From Bacteroidota bacterium (GTDB taxonomy: Bacteria > Bacteroidota > Bacteroidia > Cytophagales > Cyclobacteriaceae): DNA of 64,000 bases. The notes beneath the pieces are model-generated. The model saw only the letters and a list, made by a program, of their open reading frames with translations, did no database searches and was not told the origin of the DNA. Location of the stretch: the NCBI GenBank assembly GCA_018267275.1, contig JAFDYV010000004.1, positions 186,001-250,000 of the forward strand. Reading direction: 5' to 3'. Below, piece after piece: positions 42,143 through 51,676 of the stretch. The number at the start of each line of letters is the position of its first letter. Positions within the stretch are counted from its first letter, which is position 1. Both the position numbers and the translations under genes were made by a program.

Positions 42143-44251
42143 CTACTTTTTCAATGCCGGATTGCACTCAAGCAGCAGAAAGTCATTCTTAGTCCCGTCA
42201 AAAATCATTACCTGGGCAAATCCTTTGTTCATAGCCATATCGCAAATTTGACTTTGCGAAGGATTAGGCACTCCAGTAAAATTACGTTGGTAGTATCCAT
42301 ATCCATACATGCCAATTTCGCACCTGTAAGAGAGACCATCTAGCATCGCATGTCCAGAAAAAGCCGGTGCAATAAATGGTGTTTCAATACATCTAACGTT
42401 TCGAAAGAAATCTGCTGGGAGCGTTTGATGGTTTAAAAAAAGCAGTTTCGAAGAATTTACTTCTTTCTCTAGTTCCATTAGGGAAGAAATAAATCTCCCG
42501 AATTTGATCGTATCATACGCTTGTTGAACAGGCCTACCAAAAATTTCAAATGTTGAATGGTCGTACTTCACACGCCATTGAGGGTCAACTGGTATGTTGA
42601 GAATTTCTCTACGCATCTGGACATTGACTTTAATCATTTTATTGAAATGCCACCGCACCTCAACGTACATTAACAAGAGTAGCCCAATAACCAATACAAA
42701 TTGAATTGAAAGGCTTAGAGGAGCTTTCACAGCCGTTAACCATGTTTGTAACTTATCAGTCATCAAAGGAACAAAGGCTAACACAAAGGCTCCTGCCACA
42801 AAAAGTTGTATTCCCGAAAAGTACATTGAGTTAGTGCCGATGAAAGCCATTACCAAAGAAGGAACTACCCCAACCAACGCGATAACTATGGATGTCTCGG
42901 CAGGCAACGTCATTTTGCTTTTCCACAAGTACTTTATCTTAGTCTGGTCTGTGGGAGATGGTAGAGCAAAAACTAAAATTGAGGTTGCATAAAGCCAAAG
43001 GTAAAATCCACCAAACCATGAAACAGGTTCAAATGTATGCGTATGCCTGTAGAAGTGAAGATATTGCTGAAAGCCCTCATCCATCCCTATTTGTCGAATG
43101 CCAAAAGGAAGGGTTTCTGCCGTAAGAAAATACGTAAGCAAAAAACTTACTAGCAGTAGTAAAACGAAGAACCAATATTTCAATTTTCGATATAACCCAA
43201 AACGAAGAAATAGATAACCGATGAGCGCGGTTAGTACAAAACCGGTCGAGATTTTGACAATCCCAGCAGCGATCACAAAAAAAATGGTGAGGATGATGAA
43301 CGCGTAAATGTGCTTTGCGCCACTTTGCCAAAAGTCCATGGCCGTGTGCAAAAACACAAAAAGAATAATCAACGAAATAGTGAATGATTCGTTCGTCAGT
43401 CCCGAGTGGCCCAGCAGCCCTCCAGCATACAGATGTCGGGGCACACCTATGTAAATGCACAGCAGCAGCAATGTGAATAGCAATCCAGTATCTGTTTTTT
43501 TTAAAAGCCAGTCTTGAACCCGGAATACGAATTGTAGAAAGACATTGAAAAAAAGAGTAATAAAAATAAGCGGGTATCCTAAGTTATATAGATACACGAG
43601 ATGAATGCCCGTAAAACTTGAGAGTTGAGCCATTACCCAATGGCTTCCATAATGGTAATACACATTTGGTATCCCATCAAGCCCAGTAGAAGCTACCCCA
43701 TAGTGCTTGATCATTTGCGCTATCGAGAGATGGTAAAGGGTATCTGCGTTGTTATAGCCTTGATCAAAAAAATAGGGCTTGGTAACAACAAGTGTTTCAA
43801 TAAAAGCTGGCCGAAGATGAAAGCCTCCCCAAGTCACAGATACTATCCAAAGGCAAAAAAAAGCCAATATCAAAAGCAAAAAAAAGAAAGCGGAACATTT
43901 AGTTTTTCCAGTTTTAACAAAACTTAAAAACAACGCTATAAAACCAAGACTTGCGATAAAAAAAGAAACCACCGTGTGTACGCCAAGCAAACCGAGAAGG
44001 CACAAGAAAAAAACAATGAAAACCTGCCAAAGCGGTTGGCTTAAAAACCACAAATCGTATCGGTTGATATACTGAATAAGCAAAAAAGGAAAATATAAAA
44101 TAAAGAGTGAAAGACCAGAGAGTATGAAGCACTCCCAAAACAAGGAATCGTTAAAACCAATTCTCAAAAACAAATTGAAACAAGTGAACGAAATCAGTAT
44201 TAACGTGGTGAACACTAGAAGGTATTTTGATTGACCTGTATCTTTCATCAC
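42143..44251 (-). CDS. Large polytopic membrane protein, possible GT-C-type transferase
   Basis: 702 residues with at least a dozen hydrophobic helices over the first 500, then a soluble C-terminal part (PQWRVKYDHSTFEIFG, RNVRCIETPFIAPAF). The loop after helix five has GYNNADTLYHLSIAQMIKH with acidic residues and His as in GT-C fold enzymes, but no catalytic motif can be assigned with certainty. Context (a GT-C pseudogene and GT2 enzyme next door) supports transfer of sugar from a polyprenyl-phosphate donor. Unrecognised family. Confidence 0.65.
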   Translation of the reverse strand: MMKDTGQSKYLLVFTTLILISFTCFNLFLRIGFNDSLFWECFILSGLSLFILYFPFLLIQYINRYDLWFLSQPLWQVFIVFFLCLLGLLGVHTVVSFFIASLGFIALFLSFVKTGKTKCSAFFFLLLILAFFCLWIVSVTWGGFHLRPAFIETLVVTKPYFFDQGYNNADTLYHLSIAQMIKHYGVASTGLDGIPNVYYHYGSHWVMAQLSSFTGIHLVYLYNLGYPLIFITLFFNVFLQFVFRVQDWLLKKTDTGLLFTLLLLCIYIGVPRHLYAGGLLGHSGLTNESFTISLIILFVFLHTAMDFWQSGAKHIYAFIILTIFFVIAAGIVKISTGFVLTALIGYLFLRFGLYRKLKYWFFVLLLLVSFLLTYFLTAETLPFGIRQIGMDEGFQQYLHFYRHTHTFEPVSWFGGFYLWLYATSILVFALPSPTDQTKIKYLWKSKMTLPAETSIVIALVGVVPSLVMAFIGTNSMYFSGIQLFVAGAFVLAFVPLMTDKLQTWLTAVKAPLSLSIQFVLVIGLLLLMYVEVRWHFNKMIKVNVQMRREILNIPVDPQWRVKYDHSTFEIFGRPVQQAYDTIKFGRFISSLMELEKEVNSSKLLFLNHQTLPADFFRNVRCIETPFIAPAFSGHAMLDGLSYRCEIGMYGYGYYQRNFTGVPNPSQSQICDMAMNKGFAQVMIFDGTKNDFLLLECNPALKK

Positions 44252-44549
44252 TTACGATCTTTGTTTTTTACAAATATGCACAAAAGCCAAACTTCTTTGA
44301 AATTCGATTTTCCAATTTCTGTATAGTGAAACGTTGTAGCCGAATCATTCTGGTTGTAAATGGCCACTCAAAGGACGAAATGGCAAATGAACTAAGAAAC
44401 CCGGAACAAGAATTCATCGTAGAGCGATCGATCGCGATGCATCAAACAAATTCCTACCTCCTCACCCGAAAGCATTGAGCGCTAACCAAGAAGTTTGCGA
44501 AACACTCCTGGCAGAAATGCCGTCTTAAATCACATCGATTTGGTTATTT

Positions 44550-45725
44550 TTGCATCGCTTGAAAATTGGATACAGCACCATCATCGAGTATGCCAAAACC
44601 GACCAACCGCCACTGTTCTTCCTATACTTTTATCTTTTTTTCAAATATTTTGGCTACAGTGAATTTACTGGCTGCTTGGCAAGTGCAGTAATTGGGATCA
44701 TTGGCATTCCTCTATTGTATGGATTGGGCAAAGAAATCAAGAACGAAGCTACAGGGCTGTTTACCGTTATGCTCACAACGGTCAATTATATCAAATCTAC
44801 TATTCGCAATATATACGCTTTTATGGTAGGGCTTTCGTATTTTCTGCCCTTTCGTCTTTGTTCTTGATTCGAATTGAAAAAAATCAAAAACAGTCGGACT
44901 ATCTCTAGTATTTCGTCTCGACAGTCGGGTTATTCTACACACAATACTACGGCATTATCATTTTCGCTTCCCAGGCATTGATTTTGCCGTCATCGCTTTT
45001 CAAAAAAAGAGTGCGCGCTTTGCCTTCGTTACGTTGTTTGTCGGAATTGCCACTGCAATCGCTTTCACACACCGTGGTTGCTTACCGTACTGCAAAATTC
45101 AAAAATCGCGTATTTCTCGATACCTATCTTGTATTCTATTTCTCGCACTTGGCGGGGGTTTCGTAAACGCTTGGATAAAGAAAGAAAAATCACAACGGCA
45201 ATTGTATCCAATAATTGCGCTTTGGATCATTTTAACATACCTACTGCCGTTTTTAAATCAATCGTAAGCATCTCTTAGTACATCCGTTATACAATTGTCA
45301 CATTGCCCGCCTGGTTTACTTTACTGGCCATTGGTTGGGAGGCCATTCAAGATCAGAAGATTAAGATCGTTTTAAGCGCGGCCATTTTTATCTCGTCCAT
45401 TCTGAACTTGACGTGGCACCTCAATTACTACAACCGAATAGAAAAAGCGCAATACCGTGAAGTAAATGAATTGGTTAAGAAGCAGAATGTGAAAAATTTA
45501 TCTGTCTACCCTTCCCTTTCGTGGCACCGGAATTTGTACTTTAGAAAGGAATCCTATCGGGCGCATCAGGTACAGTATGAAAAATTACCCGATCGGTTTT
45601 GGCTCGTACAGTCCCATTCAGTCGAGGTGATGGCAAAACAGGTAAATGCCCTACAACACCAATCTAAGTTCGTTGATTCATTCAAATTTCGCAAGGCGAA
45701 TGCGTTTTTTTTTTCGAGGAGATAA
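44550..45725 (+). pseudogene. Frameshifted GT-C (GT39/ArnT-like) glycosyltransferase pseudogene
   Basis: Consecutive pieces of one membrane protein lie in different frames. From 44550: LKIGYSTIIEYAKTDQPPLFFLYFYLFFKYFGYSEFTG (shown only as the TDQPPLFF core) and GLGKEIKNEATGLF. The frame then changes near 44830 (ALSSLFLIRIEKNQKQ, an in-frame stop, then YFVSTVGLFYTQYYG) and again near 45010 (FVTLFVGIATAIAF, FLALGGGFVNAWIKKEK), stops near 45265, and resumes at 45303 (PAWFTLLAIGWEAIQDQK, LNLTWHLNYYN). The order matches an ArnT/PMT-type transferase. At least three disruptions mean no functional product. Remnants may begin as far back as about 44380 (DEMANELRNPEQ). Confidence 0.8.
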
Positions 45726-45769
45726 AATGGCACTATTCTATCGTAATTTTAAGCAACTTTTTGTCTGCA

Positions 45770-46687
45770 ATGAAAATATCAGTCGTAGTACCAAGTTTCA
45801 ATGAAGAGGGAAATATCCCTGAAATCGTCAATCAACTGACATTGAGATTAGCCAAATATGACTCTTATGAAATCATTTTTGTTGACGATGGAAGTTCAGA
45901 TCAGTCGCTTACTTTGCTAGAGAAGTTTCATACATCCGACCGGAGGGTCAACTATATTTCTTTGTCTCGCAATTTTGGTCATCAAAATGCACTAAAAGCG
46001 GGATTGGATTTCGCCAGCGGTGATTGTATTGTTTCGATGGATGCGGATTTGCAACACCCACCTGAGATGATTGACCAACTTATAGAAAAATGGCTCCAGG
46101 GATATGACATTGTCTATACAAAAAGGATGGTGGATAAAAAGCTTTCTTTTTTCAAAAGGAAGTCTTCGTCATTGTTTTACAAACTAATCAATTTTCTGTC
46201 CGATACGAAAATAGAAGACGGCACAGCTGATTTTAGGCTCGTTGACAAATCTGTCTTGAGTGTTTTTTCAAACATGAAAGAGAATGATCTGTTTATCAGG
46301 GGCCTCATGAAATGGGTTGGTTTCAAGCAATTCTGTATCGAATATTACCCAAACACGAGATTCTCCGGCACTTCAAAATACTCCGTTGCGAAGATGTTTA
46401 AATTTGCATTGAAGGGAATCACTTCGTTCAGCGTTAAACCATTGTACCTTTCCACTTTGCTGGGTTCTTTTATTTCATTGCTTGCGTTTGGTTATGGGAT
46501 ATATGCGCTTTGTATCGGTTTGTTCACCGATCGCGCAGTTTCAGGCTGGAGCTCGGTGATCATCAGCGTGCTTTTCATAGGCGGCTTACAATTAATGATG
46601 ATGGGCATTATTGGCGAATACATTGGCAAATTGTTTATGCAAGCAAAAGGACGACCGCAATACATAATTCGTAAAAAAAGTTTTTAA
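45770..46687 (+). CDS. GT2 polyprenyl-phosphate sugar synthase-like (DPM1/ArnC type)
   Basis: 305 residues from the ATG at 45770 (MKISVVVPSFNEEGN). GT-A domain with FVDDGSSDQS and VSMDADLQHPPEM, then two C-terminal membrane helices (YLSTLLGSFISLLAFGYG, GGLQLMMMGIIGEYIG) ending GRPQYIIR. Such enzymes load a sugar onto a polyprenyl phosphate for use by GT-C enzymes on the other side of the membrane. Its usual partner, the adjacent GT-C gene, is broken; the intact polytopic proteins at 42143 and 47409 could use its product. Confidence 0.92.
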   Translation: MKISVVVPSFNEEGNIPEIVNQLTLRLAKYDSYEIIFVDDGSSDQSLTLLEKFHTSDRRVNYISLSRNFGHQNALKAGLDFASGDCIVSMDADLQHPPEMIDQLIEKWLQGYDIVYTKRMVDKKLSFFKRKSSSLFYKLINFLSDTKIEDGTADFRLVDKSVLSVFSNMKENDLFIRGLMKWVGFKQFCIEYYPNTRFSGTSKYSVAKMFKFALKGITSFSVKPLYLSTLLGSFISLLAFGYGIYALCIGLFTDRAVSGWSSVIISVLFIGGLQLMMMGIIGEYIGKLFMQAKGRPQYIIRKKSF

Positions 46688-46704
46688 AATATCACCAATA
46701 AGGA

Positions 46705-47412
46705 ATGACAAACAATAGCCGATCAGAAAAAAATAAAATGTTCTTTTATGAATCGTTCGCTGAAGAATTTGATTCGAAAATGAATATGTATGATACTAAT
46801 AAACGATTGCAAGTCTTCTACTCAGAACTTCTAACCGAAGACATTAGTGGTAAAAAACTCCTAGATGCTGGCTGCGGAACTGGGTGGTTCAGTAAAATTG
46901 CTGTTGACCGAGGGGCACATGTTACATCCATGGACTTAGGTGAAAACCTGCTGACGCAGGTAAAAAAGAAATGTAACTCTACCCGGGTTATCGGGTCAAT
47001 TTTAGAAATGCCTTTTGAAGACGATAGTTTTGATTTGGTTGTTTCCAGCGAAGTAATCGAACATACGCCCGAACCATTTAAAGCGCTAGAAGAACTGCAC
47101 AGAGTATTAAAGCCTGGAGGGGTGCTGGTTATCTCCACCCCAAACAAGTTTTGGTATCCTGCCGTGGCGTTTGCCAATCTATTTAACCTAAGACCCTATC
47201 AAGGTTTAGAAAACTGGACGTCTTGGTGGTCAATGAAAAATCAAACCAAAACGATCGGATTTTCCATTGAAAAAATGGTCGGAGTTCATGCATTCCCGTT
47301 TATTCATCCAGTGGTTTATCCTATACTCGACATTCTCCATGGAGCAAACTCCTTTCTAGGCCCAATCATGCTTAACATTGCATTAAGGGCTCGTAAGAAT
47401 TCAATTGTATGA
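46705..47412 (+). CDS. SAM-dependent methyltransferase
   Basis: 235 residues, class I fold. KKLLDAGCGTGWFSKIAVD holds the SAM-binding glycine motif, MDLGENLL the acidic residue after strand two, FDLVVSSEVIEHTPEPFKALEEL motif II and VLKPGGVLVISTPN the following strand. Probably methylates a sugar of the polysaccharide; the target is not visible. Overlaps the next gene by 4 bases (ATGA). Confidence 0.9.
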   Translation: MTNNSRSEKNKMFFYESFAEEFDSKMNMYDTNKRLQVFYSELLTEDISGKKLLDAGCGTGWFSKIAVDRGAHVTSMDLGENLLTQVKKKCNSTRVIGSILEMPFEDDSFDLVVSSEVIEHTPEPFKALEELHRVLKPGGVLVISTPNKFWYPAVAFANLFNLRPYQGLENWTSWWSMKNQTKTIGFSIEKMVGVHAFPFIHPVVYPILDILHGANSFLGPIMLNIALRARKNSIV

Positions 47413-49025
47413 CACTCAAAATAAAAAAAGCTAGCTGGCTTATCCCAATATTTATTTTTGCGATACTTTTGGTAGCTTTCTTGATTATCACGAATAACAC
47501 TTTCCCTGGTATTCATTTCCAAGATGACCACGAACTGATTTCGATTTATTCACAGCTGAAAGAAAGCAATTTCAATATATTCGAAGTTTTCTATAACCGA
47601 ATGAATACTGAGATCAATTCTACTCATCGGTTTCGTCCGTTTTACTATTTTCACCGCATTGTTGAAGTTGCCGCTTTTCAAAACAACTTCTACAATCTTG
47701 CGCTTTACAACTTAGCGTTAATCGTGATCACTTCATGGGCGTTTTATTCTATTGGAAAAGGACTGGGTTTCAACTCGTTTGTTTCGATCCTTTTCTCAAC
47801 GGTGGTACTAGTGGGTGGTCAAATGGAAATCCTTTGGATGCTTGGGCCAGCGGAAACCATAGCGATTCTTACTTATTCGCTATCGCTCGTTTGCTGTTTG
47901 AAAAGCGTCTACAATGGCATTTCAGCCAGATTTTCCATAGGTTATGTCACGCTTATGATACTAAGCGCATTTAGCAAGGAATCATTTATCCTACTTATAC
48001 CAGCAACTATTATTTTGCAAATCAGTTTGTATATGCGAAAAAATGGTAAAAACTTCTACCAGTCTTGCGTAGATAACCGCTATACTATATTGCCATTGTT
48101 TTTGTTTTTTTTTGTGACTTTGGTAATTGTTAAATTCTATGTTGGCACGGCTGGAATCGGCTATGCTGGGGTAGAAAATAAAACAACTATTTTGTCTTAT
48201 TACAGAACTTTTGACTCACTGTTTAGCTCAAATAATGTTTTTATCTCCTTGTTGATTGCCGAAATCGCTGTTATCTCAGCAGTGACAGTTAGCGTGATCA
48301 AAAAAACTGATTACACGACCATTGCCCGGTGTTATTCAGCAATTTTTTGGTTAATAGCCTATGCATTTCTTTTGATAATTCCTCAGATTATTTTGTATAC
48401 AAAGTCCGGGTTATCTGGGAGATATCTGTTACCAACTTCCATAGGAATTGGTTTGTGCTTACTTGCTCCTTTTTCTTATGCCGCCTCGCTCTTCTCGACA
48501 AACGTACATCGTAGTATTTACACAATTCTCGCTGCGGTTTCAACAGCTGTTTATCTTTACCCAAATTTCGCGATGGCAAAAAATTCAGCTGTTGAGTATG
48601 CAAACCAAGGGCTTCAAAGCAATGGAATAATAGAGTCAATAAAAGCGAATGTTGCATCCAGTAGAGAGAGATACGTATTAGTGGTCATTGATCCGACTCT
48701 CACACCAACTTCCGAAACTTGCGCCTCAATGGAAATTTTCGTCAATAAATTTTTAAATTTTGAAAATCCGGTAGTTTATCTTTTCTTGGAGGAAGACCCG
48801 TTACGAAAAAAGGAGTTCAGCGTTTTCGAAAGCAATCTTTACAGGTCACTTAAATTTTGGGCAGGTAGCAAGACTATAGATAAAGTCATAGACCGATCAA
48901 AAATTACGAGTGTCGTCATATTCCCTGGACTTGAGGATAATTTTTTGAAGCACGCTGAAGACTGGTTCGACATTGCTAAGTATAAGAGGATGACTGGAAA
49001 ACGTTTTGTTCATTATTATGAATAA
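47409..49025 (+). CDS. Polytopic membrane protein, GT-C-like
   Basis: 538 residues. One helix at the N-terminus, then a loop FPGIHFQDDHELISIYSQL with paired acidic residues in the position where GT-C transferases keep their catalytic Asp, followed by about eight to ten helices. The C-terminal soluble part (SRERYVLVVIDPTLTPTSE, WFDIAKYKRM) is about 130 residues. Coupled to the methyltransferase gene by ATGA, so likely in the same pathway. No family match by name. Confidence 0.65.
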   Translation: MTLKIKKASWLIPIFIFAILLVAFLIITNNTFPGIHFQDDHELISIYSQLKESNFNIFEVFYNRMNTEINSTHRFRPFYYFHRIVEVAAFQNNFYNLALYNLALIVITSWAFYSIGKGLGFNSFVSILFSTVVLVGGQMEILWMLGPAETIAILTYSLSLVCCLKSVYNGISARFSIGYVTLMILSAFSKESFILLIPATIILQISLYMRKNGKNFYQSCVDNRYTILPLFLFFFVTLVIVKFYVGTAGIGYAGVENKTTILSYYRTFDSLFSSNNVFISLLIAEIAVISAVTVSVIKKTDYTTIARCYSAIFWLIAYAFLLIIPQIILYTKSGLSGRYLLPTSIGIGLCLLAPFSYAASLFSTNVHRSIYTILAAVSTAVYLYPNFAMAKNSAVEYANQGLQSNGIIESIKANVASSRERYVLVVIDPTLTPTSETCASMEIFVNKFLNFENPVVYLFLEEDPLRKKEFSVFESNLYRSLKFWAGSKTIDKVIDRSKITSVVIFPGLEDNFLKHAEDWFDIAKYKRMTGKRFVHYYE

Positions 49026-49443
49026 GGAAGTTTCGACCTATAAAAGGTTGTTGGTTTTAGCAACAGCTATCTATTTTAGTTCATTGATGGCCGTGGTATT
49101 ACACTATAATTTGAGCAGTAGACCAATCTACTTAACCGACCTGAAATCAGCATATACCGCAGAGGAGATTAGGAAGATGATAAAAGCATTGCCTACATAC
49201 CAAGGAGATTCTTTGATTATTAACGCAAAAGGTGAAATTGTCAGCCTTGACGGTCTAATAGAGAGTTTTATTTCTCAAGTTTATGCAGTTCCCGCCAACT
49301 CTACAGGAATCACAAGGGAAAGCGAAAAAACCGGATTCCCCGAGCCGTTTCTTGCGTATCGAACTGCAATCGGTTGGTATATAGAAACACATGGAACGAA
49401 TGCAAGGCAGCAAAACGACTCAGTTACAACTAAGTTGAATTGA
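49018..49443 (+). CDS. Small membrane-anchored protein, unknown
   Basis: 141 residues from the ATG at 49018, overlapping the previous gene by 8 bases. One membrane helix near the N-terminus (LLVLATAIYFSSLMAVVLH) and a soluble domain with YTAEEIRKMIKAL and SLIINAKGEIVSLDGLIESF. No family. Translational coupling suggests it works with the membrane protein upstream. Confidence 0.6.
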   Translation: MNKEVSTYKRLLVLATAIYFSSLMAVVLHYNLSSRPIYLTDLKSAYTAEEIRKMIKALPTYQGDSLIINAKGEIVSLDGLIESFISQVYAVPANSTGITRESEKTGFPEPFLAYRTAIGWYIETHGTNARQQNDSVTTKLN

Positions 49444-49470
49444 TTAAATGCCTTTTTGAAGAATTGAAAA

Positions 49471-50655
49471 GTGAAAATTCGAAAAAGTTCAATCGTTTTA
49501 CTTGTTTTTACCCTGTACGGTATAAACTACTTTCTATTTGAGCGGGTCCTTTTTTTCAACGAATTGCTGAGCTTGATTGGGCTGTTGCTGTTTATCAACT
49601 ATTCGTTCACCTGCAGTGGTAAGTTCATACTTCCCCATAATATGGTATACCGCCATGTTCTTTATTTTATCGTGTTAGGCTTTTTGTATGCCATGTTCAG
49701 CCTGCCCATCAAAACTAACTGGTATTTCTATTTTAGAAATTTAAGCATCATTTATTCTGCCTTTGCGTTTTTCATTGGGTTCTATTTATACGAACAACAA
49801 TTTGAATTTTACAAACGGGCAAAGAAGTGGATTTATGGATATGCCCTATTTGCGTTTGGGGCGAGGTGGGAATTTCTAATTGATAGAAATGCCTACGCAT
49901 TCTGGTTTGCACTAGTAAAGAAAGACTGGAGAATTACGTCTGTCTTGTTGTTGGTAGGACTTTATGCTTTGTATGTAATCTCGTACACGTCACTCACAGT
50001 GATTTTAATTTTGATGATTGTATTAGGGATACGATACATTAAAAACTATAAACAGTTTAAACTGGTAGCGTTTGGCGCTTTCTTTGTGTTTTTATTAATT
50101 TTTGTATCTGCCATTCCTTTTCTCAAACTCTACAAATACGATCCGGTGAGTTTATTTGGCGATGTTTTGTTTGTCTATGAACAACATCCGTGGTTTCAAA
50201 TTGATCACAACAGTAGCTGGCGGTTAATTTTTTGGTATCGGACTTTGGTCGAGAGTTTTCCTCAAAACTTGTTTGGAATAGGCATCGGGACACCGCTATT
50301 GCCTTACTCGATTGGCACAAATTCGACTGGGTTACCAGTCGATGATCAAACACTTGCGCATGTTGTTGGAACTCACAATACATTTATTACAATCTTTGTA
50401 AGATTTGGGATTATCTCGATAATGATTTTTGGTATTGTTTATGATATTGTTCTAAAAGAGTTCTTCAAATACAAAAACTATTATCTTACTCACAAAAATG
50501 ATGGCGGTGTCTTTTTAGGTTTTGTTACTTTAACTTGCGTGGGGTTATTCAATTTATTGATCGAGACAGTGACGCTTTCAGCTTTGTATTGGATCTCGCT
50601 TGGATTTGTAGCGGCAGCAATCAATATCCGAAGATTTAGCAATGCTAAAGGCTGA
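49471..50655 (+). CDS. O-antigen ligase/polymerase-like membrane protein (copy 2)
   Basis: 394 residues from a GTG at 49471. About ten helices and a late periplasmic loop with SSWRLIFWYRTLVESFPQNLFGIGIGTPL, then VVGTHNTFITIFVRFGIISIMIF, the arrangement seen in the Wzy/WaaL family. Sequence is well diverged from copies 1 and 3. A polymerase for the plus-strand block's glycan is the simplest reading. Confidence 0.8.
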   Translation: MKIRKSSIVLLVFTLYGINYFLFERVLFFNELLSLIGLLLFINYSFTCSGKFILPHNMVYRHVLYFIVLGFLYAMFSLPIKTNWYFYFRNLSIIYSAFAFFIGFYLYEQQFEFYKRAKKWIYGYALFAFGARWEFLIDRNAYAFWFALVKKDWRITSVLLLVGLYALYVISYTSLTVILILMIVLGIRYIKNYKQFKLVAFGAFFVFLLIFVSAIPFLKLYKYDPVSLFGDVLFVYEQHPWFQIDHNSSWRLIFWYRTLVESFPQNLFGIGIGTPLLPYSIGTNSTGLPVDDQTLAHVVGTHNTFITIFVRFGIISIMIFGIVYDIVLKEFFKYKNYYLTHKNDGGVFLGFVTLTCVGLFNLLIETVTLSALYWISLGFVAAAINIRRFSNAKG

Positions 50656-50701
50656 TTAATCGGGTATCGACTCATTGTTAAGAATTTTCGAACTAAAATC
50701 A

Positions 50702-50709
50702 TACTTTTG
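50702..50709 (+). promoter_or_regulatory. Candidate -7 promoter element
   Basis: TACTTTTG, exact TAnnTTTG, 27 bases upstream of the methyltransferase ATG. The -33 side is not clear. Confidence 0.45.
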
Positions 50710-50736
50710 GCACTAATATTTTAGTTTTCTGTTTTT

Positions 50737-51666
50737 ATGAATTGCATCGTTTGTAAGCGCACAAGTTTTCGTACCTTATTTGCTGATTCTGTAGAAGCCT
50801 CCGAGTGGATATTGAATGGTAAAAAGTATGAATACGCTGAGTGCATCGGTTGCGGATTCGTTCAATGTAATCCGATGCCTTCGAATGCAGACCTTACAGA
50901 ATTCTACAGGGAAAGCTATGCTTACGATTGGTTTGCGAAACATTCTTTCTACAAGAAGTTACAAGCCAAACACCGACTGTTTCGAATACGAAAGTTCATC
51001 AGTCGGTCTGCAAAAATATTAGACTTTGGCTGTGGGCACGGTTTTTTTGTGGCGGCTGCAGGCGATGCTAAATTGAATAGCTTTGGTTTTGATATCGGTG
51101 TTGAAAAAATAATTGATAAAAAAAATTATCGAATTCAGTACAAGAACGATTTGAGTGAATACACTGAACAAGGATTTGACCTTATTACCTCATGGCACGT
51201 GATAGAACACATGCGTGACCCACACGCCATCATTCAGAATCTAGTAAGTCGGTTAAATACCCGAGCAAAATTGATTGTTGCAGTACCTAACCGTGGCAGC
51301 TTGGGGTTTAAGTTATTTAAGCAAAAATGGGGATGGACACAGCAACCATTTGTACATATCAATCTTTTTGATGCCTCAAATTTGACATCCTTGCTTAGTA
51401 GTCATGGGTTGAGAATTGTCTCTGTCACCACTACGGATACTTGGGACCAAAGCTTGTTTGACCTTTTGGTGACGAAGTTCTTTTATCAAAACAAATCCAG
51501 AAATGCTGTGAGGAGGTTCGAACCGAGCTTAAAGGGAAAGATTGCATCAAACGTAACACAATGGGTTCGCCTCTTCTTTGCACCCCTTTCTTATGTCTTT
51601 TCCTTTCTTCGAAAATCAAAAAATGAAGGTAGCGAATTGTTGGTAGTCGCAGAAAAGGTTGCTTAA
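50737..51666 (+). CDS. SAM-dependent methyltransferase with N-terminal zinc-binding Cys motif
   Basis: 309 residues. An N-terminal zinc site, CIVC (3-6) and CIGC in AECIGCGFVQCNP, precedes the class I domain: KILDFGCGHGFFVAAAG, FGFDIG, FDLITSWHVIEHMRDP and RLNTRAKLIVAVPNRGS. This Cys-plus-methyltransferase arrangement is common in capsule and O-antigen loci, where the enzyme C- or O-methylates a nucleotide sugar or glycan end. Convergent with the GT9 gene, 10 bases apart. Confidence 0.9.
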   Translation: MNCIVCKRTSFRTLFADSVEASEWILNGKKYEYAECIGCGFVQCNPMPSNADLTEFYRESYAYDWFAKHSFYKKLQAKHRLFRIRKFISRSAKILDFGCGHGFFVAAAGDAKLNSFGFDIGVEKIIDKKNYRIQYKNDLSEYTEQGFDLITSWHVIEHMRDPHAIIQNLVSRLNTRAKLIVAVPNRGSLGFKLFKQKWGWTQQPFVHINLFDASNLTSLLSSHGLRIVSVTTTDTWDQSLFDLLVTKFFYQNKSRNAVRRFEPSLKGKIASNVTQWVRLFFAPLSYVFSFLRKSKNEGSELLVVAEKVA

Positions 51667-51676
51667 AGTTGGAAAC

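Noticed and set aside
44227..44478. Open frame of 83 codons before the pseudogene
   Set aside because: No family; the end (DEMANELRNPEQ) may be a further remnant of the broken GT-C gene, but this is too uncertain to list as a gene.
51514..51524. GGTTCGAACC resembling a tRNA T-arm
   Set aside because: Inside a methyltransferase gene and no acceptor, D-arm or anticodon arm around it.
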